Part shown: one piece after another, positions 35,457 to 45,900 of the stretch
How the letters are laid out: each line of letters opens with the position of its first letter
Position numbering within the stretch: the first letter of the stretch is position 1
NCBI GenBank assembly: GCA_039881145.1
Contig: JAYKKI010000040.1
Location: forward strand, 1,764,001-1,828,000
Direction of reading: 5' to 3'
DNA: 64,000 nucleotides
Source of the DNA: Druceiella hillmani
Lineage: Eukaryota > Arthropoda > Insecta > Lepidoptera > Hepialidae
The notes under the pieces: generated by a model
What the model was told of the DNA's origin: nothing
Database searches by the model: none
The model's input: the letters and a program-made list of their open reading frames with translations, nothing else
Made by a program: the position numbers and the translations under genes

Positions 35457-36105
35457 AAACAAAACTATTTTAATAGCAGGCAAGTAAAATCAGCTAGTAA
35501 CAATACAATTTGTTACATTTCTATATATAGGAAGGAACTTATGGAATGTATTTGAAAAACAAATTGTTTCTACCTGTCTGCCGTTTTACTAACGTCATAA
35601 ATCTGTCATTATTCCTAATATAACAAAATAAAACTATGAACTGACGGATAGATGACAAGCAGTGATCTGTCAGTGAAACTGTCTGAGTAGTAAAATGACA
35701 GATACGCGTCCATGGCGATAACCATCTGCAGTTGGGCCGATGACAGAGGTATGTCCAGAAAGATTACTATCTGCAAACCGATCTCGTGGAACGTTCGTTG
35801 TATATAAATATATTTCTTTGTCGACTCTTATAATATCACATATTCATATTTACAAGAAATGAAGCTAAACTGAATTAGACGAACAGGAATAAATCAGTTT
35901 GGCGTTAATGAATATTTTACACATCTAAGAAAATTTTATAAGATGGATGTAAGTTATGCGTAAAATTACATTGTTAATTTGAAAAATAGTTGAATATTAT
36001 TCCTTAAATTTTTAGACATGTAACAACAAAATTAATCAATAAAATACCTGTTTTTCAATGTCAAACGCAAAAACAACTTATCCACCAACAACTTATATTA
36101 TATAT
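35457..36105. other. spacer with a complex patch
   Basis: A more mixed stretch at 35575-35790 contains repeated CTGTCA/TGACAG phrases in both orientations (about 35576, 35604, 35641, 35666, 35697). It may be the body of a non-autonomous transposon belonging with the hairpins upstream. Confidence 0.3.
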
Positions 36106-36107
36106 AC

Positions 36108-36572
36108 CAGCCTCTTTTCGCGACTTCGTTTACATCAACTTCAGTAACTGTGAAATTAGAGGTTATTACTTATTTCTATTCGAATATTTTTAATACCTGT
36201 TACTTTCTGTGGTAACATCGTGATCTAGTTATAAAAAGTTGAAAACTTTGTTCATGGGAACCTTGCTCGAATTAAAGATTTCGGGATGAACCTTATGAGT
36301 TAATACATACTAAAATCACACTTACAGAATTTTCCTTACAGATTATAGTACGTGATCAAGTAAGAAATTAAGGAAGATCCTAAAAGATTAATGTTTTCCG
36401 TCAGGAACTGCTTCAGTTATCAGCTCAAAAATCATGATATAATCTATCCCTACGCCAAATTTCGTGTTGATCTAGAAATTACATTGTTATAAAGTAACAA
36501 CTAATAACCACACAGATCTACGAAGTATCCATTCATCCATACATATAAATTTTTGTGTTTATAATATTAGTT
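36108..36572 (+). mobile_element. degenerate RTE-type non-LTR retrotransposon 3' end or derived SINE
   Basis: The order of phrases fits a widespread insect RTE/SINE 3' end: TTTTCGCGACTTCGTTTACA near the start, CGCCAAATTTCGTGTTGATC (about 36453-36472), ATCCATTCATCCATACATAT, and finally a GTTTATAATATTAGTT end. In the usual consensus, '...CTTCGTCTGCGTG...CCAAATTTCAT...CAAACATCCATACATAC...TATAATATTAGTA' occurs in this order. No protein-coding part is present. Family placement is from memory. Confidence 0.6.
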
Positions 36573-36580
36573 AAATAAGT

Positions 36581-36774
36581 GGTAGGAGCCTCATGACTCA
36601 AATTAATGAATAAGTTAGGTAATAGGAGCCCCATGACTCAAATTAATGAATAAGTTAGGTAATAGGAGCCCCATGGTTCAAATGAATGAATATGTTAGGT
36701 AATAGGAGCCCTATGACTCAAATTAATGAATAAGTTAGGTAATAGGAGCCCCATGGTTCAAATTAATGAATAAA
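36581..36774. repeat. 40-bp minisatellite, about 4.8 copies
   Basis: The unit begins AATAGGAGCCCCATGACTCA and continues AATTAATGAATAAGTTAGGT. Copies differ by a few bases (ATGGTTCA against ATGACTCA, alternating in the later copies). The array directly follows the RTE-like tail, a common place for tail-derived tandem repeats. Confidence 0.95.
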
Positions 36775-37320
36775 CACATGGTTCAAAATATATATTCTAT
36801 TGATTAAATGATGAATAACACTAGACTTTGGATATGTTTAAAAATACAATCTTTAAAATAGTATTATACAAAACAGTTAAAATATATGACTATATTTTAA
36901 TCTGTTTTGAAAACAATTACTAGTATTGAGCTGCAATGTGTTAAATTTCATGTTTTATGAAATAATTGAAAAACTCATCTTTCTAATTAAGGAGAATAGA
37001 TTCTTGCACCATAGTTGAAGAGATAATAATGATGTATTGAGAGTAAATTATGATCACATATCAAATAAATTTTGTCGAATAAAAGTAAAAAGCAAACAAA
37101 AATAAAACAACGTCTTCTGAGACAAAATGTTCAAGTTTTGATGATTTCAGTGGTATATGTAAGCTTGATTTTGCTTTAATGAGTTGAATAAATTTAAAAA
37201 CAGGAAACAGTAGGCAAATGCTGATTTATTTCGTGTGCCAATTTGTAATTATAAGCTGTTATGAAACTAAATTATCATGAAACAAACATATGGTAATCTT
37301 TTTGAATTCTAAGCCTAGGA
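36775..37320. other. A+T-rich spacer
   Basis: No gene or repeat recognised. Confidence 0.4.
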
Positions 37321-37770
37321 ATGTATATATTAGTAAAAGCTTTAATAGAATCATAAAATAATTTTTCAACAAATTGAAATTTAGTCGATCTATATTAAAA
37401 AAGCTATTGATATTGGACTTCTCAACGTATTACGAAAAAATCTAATATACTGGAAAATGCCACATTAACACATGAAATTTAACCGAAAAACTTTGATATT
37501 TAAAAACAATTACAAAGATTTCGCAGAATGACAAGTCTAATATTATAACAAATATTTTCCATGTGTATATTATAATAGAATCATAAAACAATTTTTCAAC
37601 AAAAAACTGACTAAAGTTTAGTTGATCTGTATTAAAAAAGCTATAGATATTATACTTCGAAATGTATTACAAAAACAAATAATATACTGAGAAATGTCAC
37701 ATCACACATGAAATTTAACCGCAAAACTTCGATATTTAAAAATAATTACAAAGAATATCAACAAGTGAAA
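37321..37770. repeat. diverged tandem duplication, about 235-bp unit
   Basis: Copy one (from 37321) and copy two (from 37561) share AATAGAATCATAAAA, TTTTTCAACAAA, TATTAAAAAAGCTAT, ACACATGAAATTTAACCG and AAACTT(T/C)GATATTTAAAAA in the same order. Substitutions and short indels show that it is not recent. Confidence 0.9.
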
Positions 37771-37904
37771 ACCTAATTATTTTTGTGAAACTATCAAGCT
37801 GCCTTTTCGTAACCTATGAAATTATAATAATTCTACACCATTTTCGAACTAACAGAAAATAACAAATTCTGTTGAACGAATAGACTATTAATAATTATAG
37901 TACC

Positions 37905-38270
37905 GAACATTACGGGTCATTCCGCCCGTTCGCGTCGGCAGGAAGTCGTCTTTAAACAAACACGATAAGATCGTTTAAAACAAAATTAATCCAGAACTGT
38001 CCGGCCCAAATTGCCCCTGCCTTTAATTAGAATATTAGACGGTTTTGAATTTTCTACTGCACCCGCCACAGTTAGACAACTGCATTCCTGCTCCGTTGAC
38101 AGTTATGTTAACAGGATATTATTTTGTATCCTGATATCGATCTAAGCGCAATTAGTTTGTTTGGAAACGTTATTAACTTTGATGACTTAATTTTGGGTTC
38201 GTGGTGTCGGTTTGTTGCGTGTTGGCGCTCGGTTTGTTTTCAAAGAAAATGGAGGTGCTTACATTTAACT
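37905..38270. other. complex-sequence island, strong candidate for a conserved non-coding element
   Basis: This is the most even-composition stretch of this part of the window. It includes CGCCCGTTCGCGTCGGCAGG (about 37924-37943), CTGCCTTTAATTAG and ATCCTGATATCGATCTAAGC, plus several TAATTA/ATTAG homeodomain-type cores and two GTTTGT-type forkhead-like cores. No open frame is present. Its features resemble insect developmental enhancers; conservation was not tested. Confidence 0.35.
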
Positions 38271-38930
38271 GCGTTTTTTAGATAGAGTGGATAAGTTAAT
38301 TCAGTTGATTGTTGCTTTGTAATTATGACATTTATTTAAGTAAGGATGAAAGACTATTGATGTCGATGAAACAAATTATGATGATATATAATGAGGTACT
38401 GGTGTTGCAGATTAAATAAGAGAAAATCTCAACAAAGGTAAAATAAGGTAGAAAAGTATGATATAGAGAAAAATTAAACTATGTTTCATTTGAAAAATCA
38501 CAATATTTTCTATTCCATTCATTCTTTATACCTAGAATCTTTGAAATATTAAATATGACTCAATAACATGACTACATATCTGTTACCCTCCGTTCTTTAT
38601 CTCATTACATAGAGCGCCAATTATTTGTCTTACCAAATATCTTGAATTGTTTCATTATATTTTTACAACATATTTTATCTTCCTCGATATTTATCACACC
38701 TTGTTCATCGTGCATATAACTTATTACTAGGACGTATTACTGAGAGCATTCATAGTCTTGCTTTTAATTTTCTTAAAAATGCAAAACCTTTTAAACTTTT
38801 TTCGGTATCAACTGATTATATTATTGTAACCAATTATTTTTTTATAAGAGATTCTATACATAGTAAATTATATAACTCTGCAAAAATAAGTCTCAAACTA
38901 TGAATGATGACCTTCAGAATCCATGTCGAG
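38271..38930. other. A+T-rich spacer
   Basis: No gene or repeat recognised. Confidence 0.4.
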
Positions 38931-38934
38931 TAAA

Positions 38935-39215
38935 AGCGCCATAGTCATACCTCATCTCACGAAAACTGCCTTCCACAATCGCCGTCATTTAACGTCGTGC
39001 AATAAGGGCAATCGATTACTGGCTCGGCAATATATCACGGGCTGATATATATCGCGGCGCAACTCCATATTTCAATTAAACTATCGTATCGTGAGGCGAA
39101 CGCGGCGCGGGTACCTGGCGCGAGTCCTGAGAGGCTGTACCTTATCGCGACCATCTCGCTGAGGCTGTGTATTGTGGGAGACATTCCGCGTGGACGAGTA
39201 GTTGTGGAGATCAAC
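38935..39215. other. CpG-containing island with the longest frame of the window on the minus strand
   Basis: Includes GCGAACGCGGCGCGGGTACC (about 39096-39115), TATATCGCGGCGC, TTCCGCGTGG and a repeated GAGGCTGTG/GAGAGGCTGT phrase. The minus-strand frame 39035-39388 (117 codons) crosses it; its C-terminal half (HSLSEMVAIRYSLSGLAPGT) is balanced in composition, while the N-terminal half is A/T-codon biased. No motif was recognised. I consider a promoter or regulatory island more likely than an exon. Confidence 0.3.
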
Positions 39216-40260
39216 ACTCTGAAAGACGATTCAATTAAATTATATCTTTCTGTCAGCCGGAAGAGACCCAGACGATCCAAGTAATGTAAAATGTCGATTA
39301 TAGTTATATTGAGAAATCTATAGTTATTATAATTATATTGTAAGATCTTTATGCTGCAATGTTTGCGCCATTTCGCATTATAACACAAGACATTTTAATT
39401 TTGACTGGTAATCGTACTGGTATTTAATTTTTCTTTAATTGTATATAGGAAAGGAGGCTTTTATTGACAATTTAAAAAATGAAAGTAGTTTGATTTCTTG
39501 TTTCAGAAAACTTGTTAAGCATGAGTATAACTCCCATCATGGGTTCCTTACATATTCATTTACAAATAAAAGTTTAAAAATTTAATTAAAGGTTTCTATT
39601 TAATTATACAAAATATTTCTATTGAATTGTTGATAAATATTCATATTATATTTCATCATATAGATCATCATCATATATATGAGGCGATATCCTATATCTG
39701 TAACCGGTGTATAAAAATAATACCGCATATTTTTAAAAACTCCATAGTTCTAAGTCATCGCTGTAATATTTCGGCGAAACTCAAGAAAATTTTTCGTAAT
39801 ACTTTTTTCATAATTTTAACTTCGACAACTTCGGAAGTAGGGTAATTTTTTTGTGGACACTTGGGCAATATTTCTAGAACTATCTTATGTAACACTCTGC
39901 AAAACATATTTTTATAATCCATGTAAATAATACCGCATTTTACTTGATACTATAGACGATTTTACTTGATGCTATAGAAGAAACAGAATTTTTTTAAAGT
40001 CGAAATTGTCCAAATCCAAAAGACGTTATGTTATTTATTTACTATTTCAAAATATATTAATCAATTATTTTGTAATTTCTACGTCAAACGGTTTCTGAAA
40101 AAAAAAACGCCAATGATAGATGAGTGTGCAAACGCATGAGTGATCTTATAATAGTTCCTTTTTTTCTTCTACGGAAACTTAAAAATGAAACCGGGAAACT
40201 ATAACGCTTCTAATATTGAAAAGAGTGCATCCCATATTTTAGTGATTTAATTGATTTGAA
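39216..40260. other. A+T-rich spacer
   Basis: A 72-codon + frame at 39627-39845 has no motif. A direct repeat of TTTTACTTGATNCTATAGA occurs at 39939-39975. No gene. Confidence 0.4.
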
Positions 40261-40261
40261 C

Positions 40262-40660
40262 ACCGAATTATGATAATATTATCATTATTCGGCCTAAAAG
40301 TGATATGAAGACCGAATAATTATAACGTTATTATTATTCGGTGTGAAAGTGATATGAGGTGTGAAAGTGATATGAATACCGAATAATGATAACATTATCA
40401 TCATTCGGTGTGAGAGTGATATGAATACCCAATAATGATAACACTATCATTATTTGGTGGGAGAGTGATATGAATACCGAATAATGATAACACTATCATT
40501 ATTTGGTGGGAGAATGATATGAATACCGAATAATGATAACACTATCATTATTTGGTGGGAGAATTATATAAACACCGAATAATGATAGATAGCATTATCA
40601 TTATTCGGTGTGAGAGCGATATGAATACTGAATAATGATAAAGTTATCATTATTGGATTG
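40262..40660. repeat. array of eight tandem palindromes (about 49-bp unit)
   Basis: Each unit is a hairpin, ACCGAATAATGATAAC then a short centre and TATCATTATTTGGT, joined by the linker GGGAGAGTGATATGAAT. The hairpins start near 40262, 40310, 40377, 40427, 40476, 40525, 40573 and 40627 (spacings mostly 48-50). Arms often change in step (CGGT with ACCG), although T-for-C changes in the right arm (TTTGGT) show wobble-type pairs. No coding sequence is present. Confidence 0.95.
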
Positions 40661-40960
40661 GAGTATTATCTGTATGTTTAATGTCATCTTGAATTAATAC
40701 ATTTTTAAATTTGAAACTTATTTAGTCTTTTTGACTTAATTTTTACCCTAAATATAAGTAGTTAATCTTTTAAATGTTTCATTTATAACCGAAACGAAAG
40801 AAAAAAGAAATATAAATGTACTCAAAAATATGGATTTGAAAGTGTGAAATTTAAACACGATCTGACCGTCATTGGCTTATAGTGGGTTAAATATTATAAG
40901 AACATTATTTACTTAACTACCTCCTACTATATCTATACATCCATGTTATTGTGACTTCGT
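40661..40960. other. A+T-rich spacer
   Basis: Nothing recognised. Confidence 0.4.
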
Positions 40961-40964
40961 TACA

Positions 40965-41155
40965 GTAAACCACTCACTAACACAGGCACGCGGCGCCGAG
41001 CGAGCATCAATGCAAGATGGCCCTACACGCTGAGATCAGAATGATGTCTTAATGCGGTTGGCCGAGTGACGAGGATGTACGAGTGCGATAAGGATGGATG
41101 TAGGGCATCGGCATTGAGTTACAAGAGTGTGTCGGAGAGGTCATTTTTTTCATTT
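40965..41155. other. G+C-rich island
   Basis: Contains CAGGCACGCGGCGCCGAGCG (about 40983-41002), CAAGATGGCC, GGTTGGCCGAGTGACGAGG and CGGCATTGAG. AAGATGGC resembles the YY1/PHO core on the given strand. It is purine-rich on the + strand in its second half. It may be regulatory or a promoter-proximal CpG cluster; no frame with motifs was found. Confidence 0.3.
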
Positions 41156-42422
41156 GCTTGCGCTCTGTAACTAGGGAAAAGCGATTTTAAATACGTGTGT
41201 TGAGGTTTAATTAGAAATCAATTTTATATACTCAAATTATACCTGTAGTAACAAGGAGTCCCAAAAAAATGAATCCCCGATTTTTTTTATAATCGGAATA
41301 TCAAAAATATTTTATTAAAAATAAAATATATTCATTGTTTAGATAGGACTCGAAAATATAATTAAAACTGAATAAAATATTTAAGGATACGACATTACAT
41401 TAAATTATATTTATTTCTATAAAATTCTATGTAAATTGTTTTACTATCTGAATATTATTCATTGTAAATAATTGGTTACGTAACGGACTTTAAAAATATA
41501 AAATTAAGATTTCTAGTTATAGAGTAGAACTTTTTATATACCTATTTCATTTTACTTAATTTCTAATGCAATATAAAGATACGTCTGCGGCTGCAAAGAA
41601 ATGTAGTTATTATAATATAATATATGTATAATAATTTTTCTAGATAAAGTAAGAAAACATTACATCCTAATGATTATTCACAAAAAGATGCTAAATATCA
41701 GGAGAAAAAAATTCTTTTTGAAAACCTATGTGGTTTATGAGTTACTGATGCTGGGCTCCAATTAATTCCATAACTCGGTGGCCAAAGGGAAAAGTATTCA
41801 TAAAAGGACGAACAATTTTTTCGATGAGGAGCTTGTGTTGAGGAGTAGGTTTTATGAATGTAAGCGGCCATGGACAAATAAATTCTTGTAGATGTATGGA
41901 GAACTGTGTGACTTGTTTCAAATATTATAAAGTAACGGAATGATACCAAGATTACACTGATAACACCCACTTAAGTCGTGATATAAGTTCTGAAATATGA
42001 CCATATCTTTAAGAATAAATGTGTATCCGAGAAACAGAATATGAATATTTTCTATTTTATTAAGCAATTGCTGGGTAAGATCTGGATAACATAAATATTC
42101 ATGGACAAATAAAAGTAAAAAGAAAAGTTTAAAAGATTAGACATGGACTTTCGTTTCAAAGATGATTGACCGAGTAACTGTCCGATAAACGATTTTAAAG
42201 GATGCATTCTATCGAAGAATCGACTATGAATCGACAACTGATACCAACTATAATTATGATTGATCAATGGTCTAAGGTCCTCTACAGCTTATGTGTTAAA
42301 GAGACTGTATTTAATACATCGAATATTTGCTCTGAAGCCTAATTCTCATTGTAAGTATTATTACGTAAAGAACGATAATATTTTATACTATATCTTTCTT
42401 GTACCATACATTTGACTCTAGG
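41156..42422. other. A+T-rich spacer with a mixed-composition part
   Basis: Minus-strand frames of 90 codons (41698-41970) and 71 codons (42052-42267) cover a less A+T-rich stretch. Neither shows a known motif. The + strand of the same part is broken by stops. A decayed transposable element is possible but could not be identified. Confidence 0.3.
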
Positions 42423-42624
42423 ATTTTTTTACACTTTCATATATAATTTGAAATGAAATAAACTCGTCATATAAAATGTCACGGCGCGAATTGGATGCGT
42501 ACCATGACACAAAATTGACTCAAATTTTTTTACACTTTCATACATAATTTGAAATAAAATAAACTCGTCATATAAAATGTCACGGCGCAAATTAGATGCG
42601 TACCGTGACACAAAATTAACTCAA
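42423..42624. repeat. recent 101-bp tandem duplication
   Basis: Copies 42423-42523 and 42524-42624 are identical except for a handful of substitutions (for example CGCGAATTGGATGCG against CGCAAATTAGATGCG). The minus-strand frame that spans both is a by-product. Confidence 0.95.
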
Positions 42625-43595
42625 ATAATCTCTGTACTAACGCAAAAATCAATATCCCTCAACTTCGCCTTCATATTTTCGTTACAGCAGCTTGGTCCAA
42701 TTTATACCCGTTGTTAAAAAAAATATTAATTGAAATTTTTCAAGAAATTCTTGTTTCTAATAACAATGCATAAAACGTTATCTACAGGCTACAAGTATTG
42801 ATTGCTTACACAGTGATAAAATTAAAAGTAAGTGAGAAAAAATTAGTAAAATTAAAAGTTTTTCTGAGATATTTTGTTATAAATTATCGCATCATATGTC
42901 ATCATTATCAATTAAATTATAAATAAGACACGTTTAAAAATTTACCTCAATTAATATTACAAATAATTAAAAATAGCATTAAAAGAATTTCTGATGACAT
43001 AAGGAATTTTAACTGCACACACGTTATATGCTTTTTAAGATTATATTCTTAAATTTTATACTGAGAGTCGTTTTGATATCAAGATTGCAGAAAAAATGAA
43101 AAATTATTACGAAGTAAATAATGTGTAGATAAATAAAAAAAAAGTTTACTTATAACATCCGACAAATCAAAATATCAAAAGTTTTTTTTATCTATTCTAG
43201 TATGTAAAGTGTATAAATTTATTTATTTGTTCGCATAAATCTTTAGAATTAAATGTCTGATTTCAAATAGACTTTTTATGTCAAAAAGTGTGTGTTTCAA
43301 GAAGATTATAGGCTATACATATCATTCTACCGTTTGTAGAAAGAGAACATTGATAAAACAACTGTCGACGATACAGCTTAAAAGGTCAAAGTAGGGAGTT
43401 CAAGGTACCGAGTATTCCCGTCGATTTATGTACATATGGATCGATTATTTAATATATGTAATATTATTTGCTTTTCTCTTTCTCTCTTTTCTTGAACGTA
43501 ATATCTTAAACATGTATAGGCCATTTCAAGGGATTTAATTTAAAAAAACTTATATTGGAGATTTTCCACGCTGTTAAAAAATGCAACGATAAATT
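42625..43595. other. A+T-rich spacer
   Basis: No gene. A short mixed patch at 43360-43440 contains AAAGGTCAAAGTAGGG, similar to a nuclear-receptor direct-repeat half site (AGGTCA). Unverified. Confidence 0.35.
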
Positions 43596-43599
43596 AAAA

Positions 43600-43815
43600 C
43601 TGACTTGTCCTCTGCAACAATAACAAATCACATCCTAAATACGATAGAGTTAAAGAGAAGGATGGAGTATAATAGTGATAGAGAGGAGAATGCAAGGCTC
43701 GATTTACCTGTCTTCTCCCACGGCGACCGCCCCATCTCCGACAAGTTTGGAGCTGTCGGTAATTTCTTTCCTCTGCCCCTATTAGCTTTCGGCATTAACT
43801 TTTGAATATCGTGAC
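43600..43815. other. complex-sequence island
   Basis: A 66-codon + frame (43605-43805) runs through GC-richer sequence (CCCACGGCGACCGCCCCATC, about 43717-43736). No motif. It may be an exon or a regulatory element. Confidence 0.25.
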
Positions 43816-45175
43816 AATAAATTTAATTATACCGGTAAGTAGTGTTGTAAGTACGTGATGAGATTGTGCCTGAATAATCTTGTAGCCTAAATGGGATTAT
43901 TGTGATAATTTGTTCGTTATTGCTGTTGTTGAGAAGTTTCAATTTGGTCCGTTGTAGATATGGTTTTATTTTATATTGTTATTACTTTGATCTTTGATGG
44001 CTTGAGTTGCTTGTATGATTATGGGCGCTTGGATTACGATAGCCTTTTTTACGTATTCTATTTGTTAATAGCACAAAGAGTAAAATACCAATTATCCACT
44101 TATTCATAAGCACATGCAATTTGAAAAAAGTGCGTATCGAAATATCGCTTAAAATAGGATTCCATAGTTGTTATTTTGAAAGTGCTGATGAAATAATAGC
44201 ATCTAATTTTTTTTTCTTAATCATCATTTAGATACTCTAAAGGGCGCTTGGAAATGGGAAACCTGCCAAATGCGAGACTGGCTCGCGCATCAAGGGTTCC
44301 AATTTGAATTGAGATTATTACATTTGTCAAGTCATCACTATTACAAACTTCCTAGCATAATGAACATGCGAGTAAGGAGAACATGCGAGTATGTATTATC
44401 GCGAATATTTCAAAAACCAGGATTATTGTTACAGTTTTTCTAGAAGCTTTGCGTAAGCTTCTAATAAAGTTGTTTGTAACATGTTTATATTAGCTTAACT
44501 TGTATGTATGTAGGTATGTATGAATATAATGGAATCTTTAAATTAAATACTCACCCATTACCAGAGGTCAAATTGTTTCAAATTTTGCAAACGATTAAAA
44601 AACCGATGATTATATAATAATTAATAAAAAAAACCTAAAATAACATTAAAGTTAATTTATTTTTCAATTACTTTATGCTTATTTTAAGCTTCAAAAAATT
44701 TTGTTACACTGAGTTATGAGACATCTTTCGCTCTTGACCAAAATTTTCATATATCAATTTTTATAGCCCATATTGCTAAAAAAGCGTGTTTTTAAATTTG
44801 TTTAAATACTAATTTTTTTCGTAATTTTAGGTTCGGTAATTTCGTAAATAAAGAATATATTCATATATTTTTGGCATATTTTTTCATTTATACTATAATT
44901 TTACCGAAAATATATATTTTAAAGGTCTATAAATGTCGCAAATTTTTTTTTCCTACCCGTTTGTTATTATACCCCACACTAAATAACCGATAATGGATAG
45001 TACAAAAAAATTCATTAAAATGGATTGTAAAATGAGTATATATTTTACAATCTATTTTCATCTAGATTCGAATGAAAAAAATATTCTATTCGAAAACGTT
45101 TAAATTTTATTCAGTACAAAACAAGATAGCACACAACATAAAAAAAAAATTGTTGTAATCAACTGATAGAAATGA
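43816..45175. other. A+T-rich spacer with small hairpins
   Basis: A 9-bp-arm hairpin TAGAAGCTT-TGCGT-AAGCTTCTA lies at 44441-44463. A GAACATGCGAGTA-like phrase occurs twice at 44363-44393. No gene. Confidence 0.4.
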
Positions 45176-45177
45176 TG

Positions 45178-45430
45178 ATAATTGCGAAACGCAATTACGT
45201 TCGGTGTGACAAATTAATTGATGCAATTAAATCAATATTGACACAGTTCACAATACATCGCCGCACCTACGCTCCGTTATGGAAATGTGCCCCTTTAAAA
45301 TAGACGCGTAATTAACGAACGGCAAATATTGGCGGCTTTTAAGCTAGCAAAACTGCCGGTCATCAGTAAAAGCTCGCGAAGCTTTTACCGGCAGAACATC
45401 GACCAATTGCAGGCATAATATTTTCGGATT
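45178..45430. other. complex-sequence island with a composite hairpin
   Basis: GC-richer, with AATTACG, TAATTAAC and GGCGGC phrases. At 45353-45394 the outer arms CTGCCGG / CCGGCAG and the inner arms GTAAAAGCT / AGCTTTTAC fold into one stem with a 6-base bulge (TCATCA) and a CGCGA loop. No open frame. The structured core could be a small structured RNA or simply part of a conserved element. Confidence 0.3.
45353..45394. repeat. bulged hairpin with a GC-rich outer stem
   Basis: Arms 45353-45359 with 45388-45394 (offset by a 6-base bulge) and 45366-45374 with 45380-45388 pair perfectly. The loop is CGCGA. There is no T-run after it. Confidence 0.8.
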
Positions 45431-45870
45431 GTTAGTGAATTCAGAAATGTTTCCATATTACTGTTTTCACTGTTGTTTATGCTTTTACTAGTTTTGTTTG
45501 TACTGAAAATCGATTGTATTCTTCTACAATAAATATTATTTTTCATTTGTGGTACTTAGGTTAAATGGAAGAGTTTGGTTATACTGGACAGCAAAAAAAG
45601 TGTTTATAAATAATAGGAAAACATAAAACATTTTCTAAGTAAATAAATAAGTGAATAAATCTGTGATAAGGGCAGTGATGTTCTTCTATTACTTATGCAT
45701 TGATAAATACAAGAAAATTAAGTATTGAGACATTATGTGTCAATATTTTTCAATTACTCGGTTAGAATGTATCATTATCGTTTCAATAACTGATTCTTCT
45801 TTTATTTATTCTTTAGAGTTTCCTGCTAAAATTTTGGAAAACGACTTTATGATACAGACAATCTATCATA
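45431..45870. other. A+T-rich spacer
   Basis: Nothing recognised up to the splice-like site at 45878. Confidence 0.4.
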
Positions 45871-45877
45871 ATGTCAT

Positions 45878-45900
45878 AACTTAATCTCCCTCAGGTAAGA
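45878..45900 (+). other. candidate recursive splice site
   Basis: AACTTAATCTCCCTCAG ends at 45894 and is followed at once by GTAAGA. This combines a branchpoint-like CTTAAT, a short pyrimidine-rich tract, a CAG acceptor and a consensus GTAAG donor with no exon between. That is the layout of recursive (ratchet) splice sites known in long insect introns. The tract is short, so chance is a real alternative. Confidence 0.35.

Noticed and set aside
42429..42611. 60-codon minus-strand frame with an internal repeat
   Set aside because: It is produced by the 101-bp duplication; no family was recognised.
43829..43838. GGTAAGTA donor-like word as a possible recursive site
   Set aside because: It is preceded by ACCG instead of an AG acceptor and has no pyrimidine tract.
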